A DNA stretch of 64,000 bases from Chitinophaga sp. YR573 (GTDB taxonomy: Bacteria; Bacteroidota; Bacteroidia; Chitinophagales; Chitinophagaceae): assembly GCF_900110995.1 (NCBI RefSeq), contig NZ_FOJF01000002.1, positions 1,240,001 to 1,304,000 on the forward strand, in the 5' to 3' direction. The notes under the pieces were generated by a model, which saw only the letters and a list, made by a program, of their open reading frames with translations, was not told the origin of the DNA and searched no databases. Position 1 is the first letter of the stretch; the number at the start of each line of letters is the position of its first letter. Below are positions 34,133 through 42,258 of the stretch, piece after piece. Made by a program: the position numbers and the translations under genes.

Positions 34133-34160
34133 AAAGTGCAAGATTTCTTGCACTTTTTTT
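34133..34160 (+). terminator. Rho-independent terminator after USP-A
   Basis: An 11-bp perfect stem (AAAGTGCAAGA / TCTTGCACTTT) with a 2-base loop runs straight into a T7 tract, 21 bp after the USP stop. Confidence 0.85.
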
Positions 34161-34240
34161 ATTATTAAAAACAATTGATTATGCTAATAAGTTGTGTATT
34201 TAAATATACCGTATGTTGTTATGTTATAATTTCTAATAAA

Positions 34241-34273
34241 TTTGGTGAAAAATATCGCAAAACGGTAAATTTG
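34241..34273 (+). promoter_or_regulatory. Promoter of the receiver-Crp regulator gene
   Basis: -33 TTTG (34241-34244) and -7 TAAATTTG (34266-34273), separated by 21 bp, both match the Bacteroidota consensus. No TGA-N6-TCA is at the island's standard position, so the regulator seems not to be controlled like its neighbours. Confidence 0.6.
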
Positions 34274-34339
34274 TACCTGTAATTTATTGTTAATGACTCC
34301 GAATTACTAAAAGACACTTAATACCTAAATCTTCTTTAT

Positions 34340-35398
34340 ATGCCCACTATTTTACTCATAGAAGATAATAAAGATATCCGTGAGAATACAGCTGAAATTC
34401 TGGAAATGGCGAATTATAAAGTCCTGACAGCACCCGATGGTAAAATCGGTGTACAACTGGCAGAAGAAGAACATCCTGATCTTATTGTTTGTGATATTAC
34501 AATGCCGGTATTGGATGGCTATGGCGTTATTCACCTGTTACATAAGAAAGAACATCTCAGTAACATCCCGTTTATTTTTTTAACGGCAAAGGCAGAACGG
34601 GCAGATATGAGAAAAGGAATGGACGTGGGGGCGGATGATTACATTACAAAACCATTTGATGCAACCGATTTGCTAAATGCCATTGAATGCAGGCTAAAGA
34701 AATCTGCCTTATTAAAGAAAGATGCATCAGCAGGCATTGATGGTATGCAGGTACTGTTATCTGCCACATCCGGAAAGGAAGCCCTCCATACATTAAAAGA
34801 AGAACGTAATGTTAATTATTATAAAAAGAAACAATCTGTATACACGGAAGGTAATCACCCGAGTTGTCTTTATTTTATCGTAAAAGGTAAAGTAAAAACT
34901 TATCGTCGTAATAATGATGGAAAAGAACTGATCACTGCAATATATAAAGAAGGGGATTTTATAGGATATATTCCTTTACTGGAAAATAGTGTTTATAAAG
35001 AGAATGCAGATGCAATAGAAGAAACAGAACTGGCTATCATTCCACGCAAGGATTTTGAAGAGTTAACCCATAGTAATGTGCAGGTTTTACAGAAATTTGT
35101 ACAACTCCTTGCCAGCAATGTTGTAGAAAAGGAAGTACAACTCCTGAATATTGCTTATAGTTCATTACGGAAGAAAGTAGCCGATGCGCTCATGTTTATC
35201 ACCAGAAAATATAACCAGGCAAACAACGAAAAATTCAGTATCGATATTAGTCGTGATAACCTGGCAGCCATTGCAGGTGTCGCAAAAGAATCCCTCATCC
35301 GTACATTGGGCGACTTCAGAGATGAAAAATTAATAGCTATTAAAGATGGAGAGATCTTCATTACAGATAGTAAAAGGATAGCGGGTATGCTAAACTAA
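34340..35398 (+). CDS. Receiver domain-Crp/Fnr fusion transcription factor
   Basis: 352 residues. Receiver domain at 1-120: LLIEDN acidic pocket, phospho-acceptor Asp in LIVCDITMPVLDGYG, FLTAKAE and Lys in YITKPF. A cyclic-nucleotide-binding-like beta roll follows (about 155-260, SCLYFIVKGKVKTYRR, EGDFIGYIP), and a Crp-type HTH at 285-350 (RDNLAAIAGVAKESLIRTLGDF). The recognition helix keeps Glu and Arg of the Fnr/Crp ExxxR. There is no N-terminal Cys cluster as in Fnr. A histidine kinase 4.5 kb away is a likely partner. It is the only obvious DNA-binding protein of the island and the best candidate to bind its TGA-N6-TCA sites. Confidence 0.9.
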   Translation: MPTILLIEDNKDIRENTAEILEMANYKVLTAPDGKIGVQLAEEEHPDLIVCDITMPVLDGYGVIHLLHKKEHLSNIPFIFLTAKAERADMRKGMDVGADDYITKPFDATDLLNAIECRLKKSALLKKDASAGIDGMQVLLSATSGKEALHTLKEERNVNYYKKKQSVYTEGNHPSCLYFIVKGKVKTYRRNNDGKELITAIYKEGDFIGYIPLLENSVYKENADAIEETELAIIPRKDFEELTHSNVQVLQKFVQLLASNVVEKEVQLLNIAYSSLRKKVADALMFITRKYNQANNEKFSIDISRDNLAAIAGVAKESLIRTLGDFRDEKLIAIKDGEIFITDSKRIAGMLN

Positions 35399-37842
35399 CC
35401 GGCTACGGGCAGATTGGTTTTATATACTTCGAACCATGCCACAGTTACAAATCCAGTTACAAGACAAAGAAAGAATAGAGAAGGAGAAATCTCCGCTAAT
35501 CCGAATAATGCACGGATAGCTGGTACGAACAGTATGATCGCTATAAATACCAGTGACGCAGCAATGATCACTGGGGCCAACGGGTTATGGTACTTCATCG
35601 TTTTTGTAAAATTCTCAGTAAAGGACCGGTTTGTAAATGTGAGAAAAATATTACTGAAAAGAAGCGAGGTGAATACAAGGGTACGTGTCTCTTCCAGCGA
35701 ATAATACTTCATAAACATATTGTATAAAGTAAGCACTCCGGCTGCAATGATCAACCCTTGTACAATACTGATAATCATTTCATTTGAATTAAACAGACTT
35801 CTGCTTGTTTTTCTTGGAGGCAGCCGCATCAGGTTATATTCTACAGGTTCTTTTTCATAGAAAAGAGAACAGGTGGGACCCATAATGAGTTCCAGGAAAA
35901 TAATATGAATAGGAGAGAAGATATTGGGATATTTCCAGCCAAGCAATGGGGGAAGAGTAGCCGTTAGTATAATAGGGATATGAATGGAAATGATATAACG
36001 GATGGCCTTTTTAAGATTGTTATAGATCTTTCTGCCCTGCATAATTGACTCAGGTATTTTCTCCAGATTGTCATCTATAATTACCAGATCTGATGCCAGC
36101 CTTGCTATTTCAGTACCTTTCTTACCCATCGCAATACCTATATCTGCTGCTTTCAACGCTAATCCGTCATTTACGCCGTCTCCGGTCATGGCCACCGTAT
36201 CCCCGTTATTTTTCAGTGCTTCTATTACCCGCAGCTTTGCCTCCGGGAACATGCGTGCAAATATCGAAATATCCCCGATTGTTTTATAAAGTACATCATC
36301 TGTCATTTCCATTATTTCCTGGCCGGTAGTATATTGGCGATAATTATTAAACCCTGTTTTTTCAGCAATATTTATCGCCGTTTCAGGATAATCCCCGGTT
36401 ATCAGTTTCACCTCAATCCCAGCCGCATACAATTGTCTGATGGTGTCGGCGGCATTAGTTTTCGGCGGGTCATACAGACTAAGTAATCCTTCAAAATGCC
36501 AGTTAAAGTTATCCTGGTTTTCCGGAAAAGGACCTTCATGTATGGCACTGGCTACACCAAGTACCCGGTAGCCCTTGGTCGCCATTGCTTGAATATGTAT
36601 ATGTATCTTTTCAACCGTTGCCGTATCCAGCTTACAAACCCTCATAATTCGCTCTGGTGCACCTTTAGCGGTAACCATGAAACCAGTGTCAGCTGCATAT
36701 ACATGTGTCATCATGGGCGGCCTGCCTTCCAGCGGATACTCATGGACCATTGCCGGTAATGTATTTCCACTGGCATCCTGAGAGTTGAATGCCTCAAGGA
36801 TCGCCTTTTCCATACTGTCGAACGGATGTTTCTCACTGGCCAGTGCCGCATAATATAAAACAGGGCCTTTATCAGTCAACTCTCCGCTGTGATGATCATA
36901 AATCATCACTACTTTCATCCTGTTTTCAGTAATGGTACCCGTTTTATCCAGGCAAAGTGTACTTACCCCACCCAGGTTTTCAATTGTTTGTGGTTGCCGT
37001 GAAATGATGCCTTTGCCTGCCATATAATAAGCCCCCAATGCCATAAAAGAAGAAAAGGCTACCGGGATCTCTTCCGGTATAGCAGCCATTGCAAGTGTTA
37101 ATCCCAGTAGTATACTACCGGTGATATCCTGGGTTTTTATAAAGTTAAGTCCGCAAATAATGACAAAGGCAGTGATACCGAATATAGATAGTCTGGTAAC
37201 AGTATGCCCCATCTGCATTTGTAAATGGGTCTTGGGCATTTCATTCGTACTAATGGCTTTGCCCAGCATCCCAAGAGCTGTGCTGTTGCCGGTAGCCGTT
37301 ACCCTGCTGACACATTTACCGGTATTGATCAGCGTTCCCTGGTACAAAAGCCCTGTATCCTTAGCAACAGGCATGGCCTCTCCGGTCATGATGGATTCAT
37401 TTATGGTAAGGTCATTAGCGGTAATGATCTCCGCATCTGCAGGAATCAGGTCCCCTTCTGCCAGCAACAATATATCTCCGGGTACCAGGTCTTCTGTGTT
37501 AACTATTTCTTCCCTGGCATTCCGTATCACTATTGCCTTGGGTGTGGTATATACCTTCAGTGCTTCCAGCGCACGGCTGCTTTTTGCTTCCTGGTATACA
37601 GAGATAGCAGATACCAGCAACATGGCAGAAAGCATAGTAACACCCTCCGCGATATCCCCCAGTATGAAATAAATAAAACATGCAGCTACCAGTAGCAGAA
37701 ACATTGGCTCGCGTACTACACCAAGAATGATAAGAGGAATTTTCCTCGTATGCTTTTCCCGAAAAATATTCTTGCCATAACGTTCCTGGAGTTTCAGGAC
37801 CTGTTCGGGGCCTAAACCTGCTGCTACTTTGTTGATGATCAT
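35395..37842 (-). CDS. P-type cation-transporting ATPase
   Basis: 815 residues. The phosphorylation motif DKTGT is near residue 298, TGDGVND near 555, and the actuator loop reads TGEA in place of the usual TGES. The M4 motif is PEEIP rather than the PEGLP of calcium pumps, so the ion is uncertain (Ca2+, Na+, K+ or other). About ten membrane helices are seen, including four to six at the C-terminus. It starts 8 bp after the USP gene stop on the same strand and overlaps the stop of the convergent regulator gene by 4 bp. The mycobacterial dormancy regulon contains a comparable pump, CtpF. Confidence 0.92.
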   Translation of the reverse strand: MIINKVAAGLGPEQVLKLQERYGKNIFREKHTRKIPLIILGVVREPMFLLLVAACFIYFILGDIAEGVTMLSAMLLVSAISVYQEAKSSRALEALKVYTTPKAIVIRNAREEIVNTEDLVPGDILLLAEGDLIPADAEIITANDLTINESIMTGEAMPVAKDTGLLYQGTLINTGKCVSRVTATGNSTALGMLGKAISTNEMPKTHLQMQMGHTVTRLSIFGITAFVIICGLNFIKTQDITGSILLGLTLAMAAIPEEIPVAFSSFMALGAYYMAGKGIISRQPQTIENLGGVSTLCLDKTGTITENRMKVVMIYDHHSGELTDKGPVLYYAALASEKHPFDSMEKAILEAFNSQDASGNTLPAMVHEYPLEGRPPMMTHVYAADTGFMVTAKGAPERIMRVCKLDTATVEKIHIHIQAMATKGYRVLGVASAIHEGPFPENQDNFNWHFEGLLSLYDPPKTNAADTIRQLYAAGIEVKLITGDYPETAINIAEKTGFNNYRQYTTGQEIMEMTDDVLYKTIGDISIFARMFPEAKLRVIEALKNNGDTVAMTGDGVNDGLALKAADIGIAMGKKGTEIARLASDLVIIDDNLEKIPESIMQGRKIYNNLKKAIRYIISIHIPIILTATLPPLLGWKYPNIFSPIHIIFLELIMGPTCSLFYEKEPVEYNLMRLPPRKTSRSLFNSNEMIISIVQGLIIAAGVLTLYNMFMKYYSLEETRTLVFTSLLFSNIFLTFTNRSFTENFTKTMKYHNPLAPVIIAASLVFIAIILFVPAIRALFGLAEISPSLFFLCLVTGFVTVAWFEVYKTNLPVAG

Positions 37843-37850
37843 TATTTCTG

Positions 37851-38687
37851 TTATTGATGAGCAATAAACACTGGCTGACTGGTAGTCCTGAGTACCGGAT
37901 CAGCATGGCTCGGATGCAGGAAATTAGAGAGCTTATTCCTGCCGTATGCTCCCATTACTATAAATGCCTTTGAACGCTGTAATACAAGCTCCAGTAAGCC
38001 TATTTTTACATTTCCCGGAGATGAAACGAACTCAATATTCTTATAATGCATATGCAGCCATTCTTTTAGTTTATAACGATCTTCCGGGTCAGGGATCGTT
38101 TCTTCCTCGTTGATACTAACTACAACCGTACGTTGTTCGTTCAGCTGAGGGAGCAGATAAGTGAACTGCTTAATCGCAAAGATGGATGAAGGATGTCCGT
38201 CAAGAGTGAATACCAGTTGTTCTATGCCTTCAAAGGCAACTGGTAAAATGATAACAGGGCATTCCGCATCAGCCAGCACCGACTTTACAAAACTTGTTGG
38301 GATCGCTTCCTGTTCAGGTAGAAAAGATGTTTCCCCGTCTAAAAGAAGCAGATCTGCATAACGGCTTTCTCTGATAATTTCCTGTAAAGGATTTCCGCGG
38401 TCCCGATGCACGGTACAACCAATCCCTCTTCTTTCACAGGCTTCCTGAAATTGCTCAATATTATCTTTACAGCAATGTTCTTTAACCATACTGATATCAT
38501 CAGTTATGCTGGTGCCACACATCGCCGCAGATTGCGTGATCATATCTGCAGAGCGGAGCTCATTTTCCTGGTTTTCCAGGAATATACCTGTTAGTTTAGA
38601 CTTGGAGAGATTACAAAGAAATGCGGCGAAATCGAGCATCTTTGTATTTAACTTTATCGCATCAGTTACAAAAAGTATCTTTTCCAT
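37851..38687 (-). CDS. Universal stress protein, tandem domains (USP-B)
   Basis: 278 residues, two Usp domains: the first ends LADAECPVIILP, the second keeps FIVMGAYGRNKLSNFLHPSHADPVL. It is the first gene of a two-gene unit with the P-type ATPase. A paralogue of the genes at 33275 and 41243, sharing the AYGR...PVFI-H ending. Confidence 0.9.
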   Translation of the reverse strand: MEKILFVTDAIKLNTKMLDFAAFLCNLSKSKLTGIFLENQENELRSADMITQSAAMCGTSITDDISMVKEHCCKDNIEQFQEACERRGIGCTVHRDRGNPLQEIIRESRYADLLLLDGETSFLPEQEAIPTSFVKSVLADAECPVIILPVAFEGIEQLVFTLDGHPSSIFAIKQFTYLLPQLNEQRTVVVSINEEETIPDPEDRYKLKEWLHMHYKNIEFVSSPGNVKIGLLELVLQRSKAFIVMGAYGRNKLSNFLHPSHADPVLRTTSQPVFIAHQ

Positions 38688-38707
38688 AATAGGGGATTTT
38701 ATGTTAA

Positions 38708-38750
38708 CAAAAATATACTGTGAACTGCGTTATTCCGATGAGTTGGGTCA
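38708..38750 (-). promoter_or_regulatory. Promoter of USP-B/ATPase unit with Crp/Fnr-type operator
   Basis: TGAGTTGGGTCA (38739-38750, perfect TGA-N6-TCA) is centred 36.5 bp from the end of a perfect -7 box TATTTTTG (minus strand, 38708-38715). This corresponds to about -41.5 from the start site, the class II activator position. Confidence 0.65.
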
Positions 38751-38821
38751 CTGATAGTAATGATCTGTATCAATGAAAAACCGGCAAAGATGATTCTCCT
38801 CAAATCTTGTGCTGATTTTTA

Positions 38822-39775
38822 TCACCAGGTACTCATTGTTACTGCCGCATTATTGAGGACCAGTTGGTACAGCTTGTCAACATCTTCTTTCCGGCAAAGT
38901 GCAGTGCCGGGATTTAAAGTGGCTGCCGTTCCGCAGGCAACCCCATATCTGGTGGCTGAAAGGAAACCTGCACCATTGGCTAACTTCAACACCATACCGG
39001 CAAGCATACTGTCGCCAGCCCCGACCGTACTTATACTTTTCACCACGGGAGCGGGTACCAATACCTGTTCATCTGAGGTAACAAGGAGTGCTCCTGATGC
39101 ACCAAGTGATACTACAACTGCTGTGCTTTGCCGCCTTCTTATAATCGAACGTGCTGCTGCCGCAATTTCATCTTCCATTAAATTATCACAACCTGTTAAA
39201 GCGGTTAATTCTGCCAGATTCGGTTTCAGCAGATATACGCCCCCTTTCAACGCTTGCTTTATAGCGTCACCGGATGAGTCAACTACTAATTTGGCGTCCT
39301 GCTGTTTTGCTATTGCTGCGATCTCTCCCATAACAGATGAGGGCATACCAGGAGGGAGACTGCCACTTACTATGATAAATGTATCAGGGGTACACTTTTT
39401 TAACAAGTCCAGACAGGGTTTCCATTCGGCTTCAGTAACCTCCGGACCAGGCATTCCGAAGCGGTATTGTTGGTTGGTTGACGTATCCCTTACCACCAGA
39501 TTTTCCCGGGTATGCTCTTTTATCGGAATGTTAATGGAAAGAATACCCTCTTTCTCTATAAGTTGAGAAAGGTACTTTCCGGTATATCCTCCTGAGAGAT
39601 AAATCGCGGTAGCCTGTCCGCCCAGTTTTTTAATAGCTCTTGCCACATTAATGCCTCCACCTCCAGGTTCAAATACAGGGGTGGTACAGGCTAATTTTCT
39701 CTCAGGCAAAAGTGACCGGATAGTAGTGCTTTTGTCGATAGCGGGATTGAATGTGATGGTGATAATCTGGTTCAT
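38822..39775 (-). CDS. pfkB: 6-phosphofructokinase, Pfk-2 (PfkB) type
   Basis: 317 residues from the ATG at 39773-39775 (MNQIITITFNPAIDKSTTI). PfkB-family motif 1 is TTPVFEPGGGGINVARAIKKLGG and motif 2 is STVGAGDSMLAGMVLKLA with the catalytic Asp. The sequence follows E. coli Pfk-2 closely from end to end, including VVISGSLPPG-like, VDSSGDA and CGTAATLNPGTALC. It phosphorylates fructose-6-phosphate (or tagatose-6-P) with ATP in the cytosol. It is monocistronic and preceded by a Crp/Fnr-type operator. The mycobacterial dormancy regulon also contains a pfkB. Confidence 0.92.
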   Translation of the reverse strand: MNQIITITFNPAIDKSTTIRSLLPERKLACTTPVFEPGGGGINVARAIKKLGGQATAIYLSGGYTGKYLSQLIEKEGILSINIPIKEHTRENLVVRDTSTNQQYRFGMPGPEVTEAEWKPCLDLLKKCTPDTFIIVSGSLPPGMPSSVMGEIAAIAKQQDAKLVVDSSGDAIKQALKGGVYLLKPNLAELTALTGCDNLMEDEIAAAARSIIRRRQSTAVVVSLGASGALLVTSDEQVLVPAPVVKSISTVGAGDSMLAGMVLKLANGAGFLSATRYGVACGTAATLNPGTALCRKEDVDKLYQLVLNNAAVTMSTW

Positions 39776-39799
39776 AACTGTGGTATTTTGTAAACAGTA

Positions 39800-39842
39800 C
39801 AAAGATGTATCAGTTCGTTAAACAGATCAATGATCCTGGTCA
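39800..39842 (-). promoter_or_regulatory. Promoter of pfkB with Crp/Fnr-type operator
   Basis: TGATCCTGGTCA (39831-39842, perfect TGA-N6-TCA) lies inside the longer palindrome AATGATCCTGGTCATT. Its centre is 36.5 bp from the end of a -7 element ending TTTG (CATCTTTG, minus strand, 39800-39807). Confidence 0.6.
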
Positions 39843-39974
39843 TTGACAGAACGTATAAATATTAGCATGTACAATGATGGCAGTTCAGAAAATGCTATAT
39901 TTATAAATAACATATAGATTTTTAGTATGTTTTGATCATAATGCCGGCTGGGTCTTAAATACTAAATACTAATT

Positions 39975-41210
39975 ATGAAAGATTTTGAAGCTTCAAAAGA
40001 AATCGGTTTTGATGCATTATTTAATGGAGCATCAATTGGTATAATTATCACTGACGAGGAAAGCAGGATCCTGCAGGCAAATTCTTTCCTCCTGAACCTG
40101 TTTGATTATTCTGCAGAAGAGATTATTGGCAAACATGTGGAATTACTGATGCCATCGAGATTCAGGGAAAAACATGTGCATCACCGTACAGATTTCCAGC
40201 ACCATCCGCGTAGCCGTGTAATGGGAGCGGGGCTCAACCTTTTTGGTACCCGCAGTGATGGGACAGAATTTCCGGTGGAAGTGAGCCTGGGCCCCTATAC
40301 CTCAGGAGACAGACATTATGTAATCGCTTTTGTCAGCGATATTTCTAACCGCAAAGCAGCAGAAGATAATCTGAAGAAATTGAATGCTGAGTTGGAAGAA
40401 AAAGTAGAAGAACGAACCTCCTCCCTCAATCAGATTGTATTGCAGCTTGAAGAACAAATGCGTGAAATAGAAGAAAAGGATCAGGAATTGCTCATCGCAT
40501 TGGATAAAGAAAAGCAACTGAATGAACTAAAATCCAGGTTTGTTACCCTGGCTTCTCATGAATTCCGCACACCTCTTAGCGCTATTCTTTCCTCTACTTT
40601 TCTGATTTCAAAATATGCCCAAAGTGGCGATCTGCAACAACAGGAAAAGCATTTGAAAAAAATAAGTGCATCTGTAAATCTTCTCACGGATATCCTGAAC
40701 GATTTTCTGTCTGTAGGAAAAATTGAGGAAGGAAGGGTAGAAGTGAGGTATGTTGTTTTTGATATCTGCAAATATCTGAGCAATATTATTGAGGAGATGA
40801 ATAACCTGGTAAAGCATAAACAGATAGTCACATATATGCATGAAGGTGAGGCGGAAATAGAACTGGATCCATCCCTGTTAAGACATATTATTACTAATCT
40901 GATATCCAATGCCATCAAATTCTCACCGGAAGAAAGCAGCATCCTTATCAGTACAAAATATGAAAACGGGTTGCTGACATTGAAAGTAAAAGATCATGGA
41001 ATGGGTATCCCCGCCGAAGATCAACCTCAACTGTTTGAACGGTTCTTCCGGGCCGCAAATGTTTCTTATATCCAGGGCACAGGACTGGGATTACATATCA
41101 TTGGGAAATATGTGGAACTGATGGCCGGTACTATTACAGTCGAAAGCGAACTGGGAAAAGGCACCACATTCATTATTGAATTTTCCGGCCAAAACAGGAG
41201 GGCTGACTGA
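39975..41210 (+). CDS. PAS-domain sensor histidine kinase
   Basis: 411 residues with no membrane segment. PAS domain 14-128, closest to the FixL type (LLMPSRFREKHVHHR, GTRSDGTEFPVEVSLG), but the haem-ligand His position of FixL aligns with an Arg (HPRSRVMGAG). A coiled coil covers 130-178. HisKA contains FVTLASHEFRTPLSAILSS (phospho-His), then HATPase_c motifs NLISNAIKFSP, DHGMGIPAEDQPQLFERFF and GTGLGLHI. A soluble kinase with no adjacent response regulator except the receiver-Crp fusion at 34.3 kb, the likely partner. Confidence 0.92.
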   Translation: MKDFEASKEIGFDALFNGASIGIIITDEESRILQANSFLLNLFDYSAEEIIGKHVELLMPSRFREKHVHHRTDFQHHPRSRVMGAGLNLFGTRSDGTEFPVEVSLGPYTSGDRHYVIAFVSDISNRKAAEDNLKKLNAELEEKVEERTSSLNQIVLQLEEQMREIEEKDQELLIALDKEKQLNELKSRFVTLASHEFRTPLSAILSSTFLISKYAQSGDLQQQEKHLKKISASVNLLTDILNDFLSVGKIEEGRVEVRYVVFDICKYLSNIIEEMNNLVKHKQIVTYMHEGEAEIELDPSLLRHIITNLISNAIKFSPEESSILISTKYENGLLTLKVKDHGMGIPAEDQPQLFERFFRAANVSYIQGTGLGLHIIGKYVELMAGTITVESELGKGTTFIIEFSGQNRRAD

Positions 41211-41228
41211 AAAAAGCTTAGCCAGCCC
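41200..41228. terminator. Weak hairpin between kinase and USP-C genes
   Basis: GGGCTGACT pairs with AGCCAGCCC (one mismatch) across an 11-base loop between convergent genes; it overlaps the kinase stop codon. Confidence 0.35.
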
Positions 41229-41242
41229 CTACCTGGAAAAAA

Positions 41243-42067
41243 TTAACAGTGCGCAATAAATACAGGTACACTATGATTTGCCATTACATTGGTGATAAAA
41301 CTCTGACGGAAGATCTGTGATAACCCAGACCTGCCATAGGCCCCGGAAACCAGGATGGGGTTTTCAATATCACTCAGCCAGGTATTCAGATATTTTTTAG
41401 GATCTGCATCCATCTCATGAAAACTGATATTACTGAAATGATTGGCCGCAAGTTCCCTGATGAGTTTTTCCTGCGGAATACCTTCCCCTGGTGTATGTTC
41501 TGCATAGAGAAGGATTGTTTTTTTATGGCATAATTGGGGGAATAAAGCGGCAAAACTCTTTATAGCATATACAGATGATTTACTGCCATCATAAGCCAGT
41601 ACAACGCTTTCCGGGAATACTACATTTTCGGGGGTAACAATAACAGGGCATTCAGTATCATGTAATGCATCCTTCAGGTATTCATTGGGCGTTTCCTGTC
41701 CAAGGTTTTCGTAAAATCTCTCACTGCCAATGATCATCAGATCAGCAAAGCGGCTTTCCTTTTTTAATTCCTGTAGTGCAGACGAAGAGTTATCCAGATG
41801 AACACGGAATTCTATTCCATTTTTCAGACATTGATCTTCAAATTTATCTATACTTTCTTGTGTAAGTTCCGGATCCCTGTTCTCTACTATTGGAATAAGG
41901 TACGCAGCGCTGCCAATATAAGCATAACTCTGGGCGCCTGTAAAATCTGCAGGTGGAAGAAATACACCAGTCAGCAGGATGGGCTCATATGCATTCATAT
42001 TCCTGGCAAATGCAAAAGCCGTTTCTGAAAAGTGATTGCCATCGAAGGATAATAATATCTTTTTCAT
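41243..42067 (-). CDS. Universal stress protein, tandem domains (USP-C)
   Basis: 274 residues. First domain ends DTECPVIVTP, second ends ILVSGAYGRSGLSQIFRQSFITNVMANHSVPVFIAHC. It is the third tandem Usp of the island, transcribed away from the L,D-transpeptidase gene from a shared intergenic region holding three operator-like sites. Confidence 0.9.
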   Translation of the reverse strand: MKKILLSFDGNHFSETAFAFARNMNAYEPILLTGVFLPPADFTGAQSYAYIGSAAYLIPIVENRDPELTQESIDKFEDQCLKNGIEFRVHLDNSSSALQELKKESRFADLMIIGSERFYENLGQETPNEYLKDALHDTECPVIVTPENVVFPESVVLAYDGSKSSVYAIKSFAALFPQLCHKKTILLYAEHTPGEGIPQEKLIRELAANHFSNISFHEMDADPKKYLNTWLSDIENPILVSGAYGRSGLSQIFRQSFITNVMANHSVPVFIAHC

Positions 42068-42086
42068 ATTAAGTGGGTTTATATGG

Positions 42087-42152
42087 CAAAATTACCACCA
42101 GCTTCTACGCTATACAATGATCATATTATTAGTAAGCCATTGATTGGGATCA
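42087..42152 (-). promoter_or_regulatory. Promoter of USP-C with tandem Crp/Fnr-type sites
   Basis: The -7 box TAATTTTG (minus strand, 42087-42094) is perfect. TGATCATATTAT (42118-42129) has an intact proximal half and sits at 36.5-bp spacing. A perfect site TGATTGGGATCA (42141-42152) is centred 23 bp further upstream, as in the baeRF promoter. Confidence 0.55.
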
Positions 42153-42162
42153 GCTTTCCTGA

Positions 42163-42205
42163 TGATAATGCTCATTGAATCCTTTTAGTATTAGATGTTC
42201 CTTTG
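42163..42205 (+). promoter_or_regulatory. Promoter of L,D-transpeptidase gene with Crp/Fnr-type operator
   Basis: TGATAATGCTCA (42163-42174, perfect TGA-N6-TCA) is centred 36.5 bp before the end of a -7 element TTCCTTTG (42198-42205), 54 bp ahead of the ATG. Confidence 0.55.
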
Positions 42206-42258
42206 TTATGAAAATCTTTTTAATTACGTTATCTGTAGAAGATCAATAATTACATTTA

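Noticed and set aside
37121..37672. 183-residue plus-strand frame within the P-type ATPase gene
   Set aside because: Antisense shadow; the ATPase motifs on the minus strand are unambiguous.
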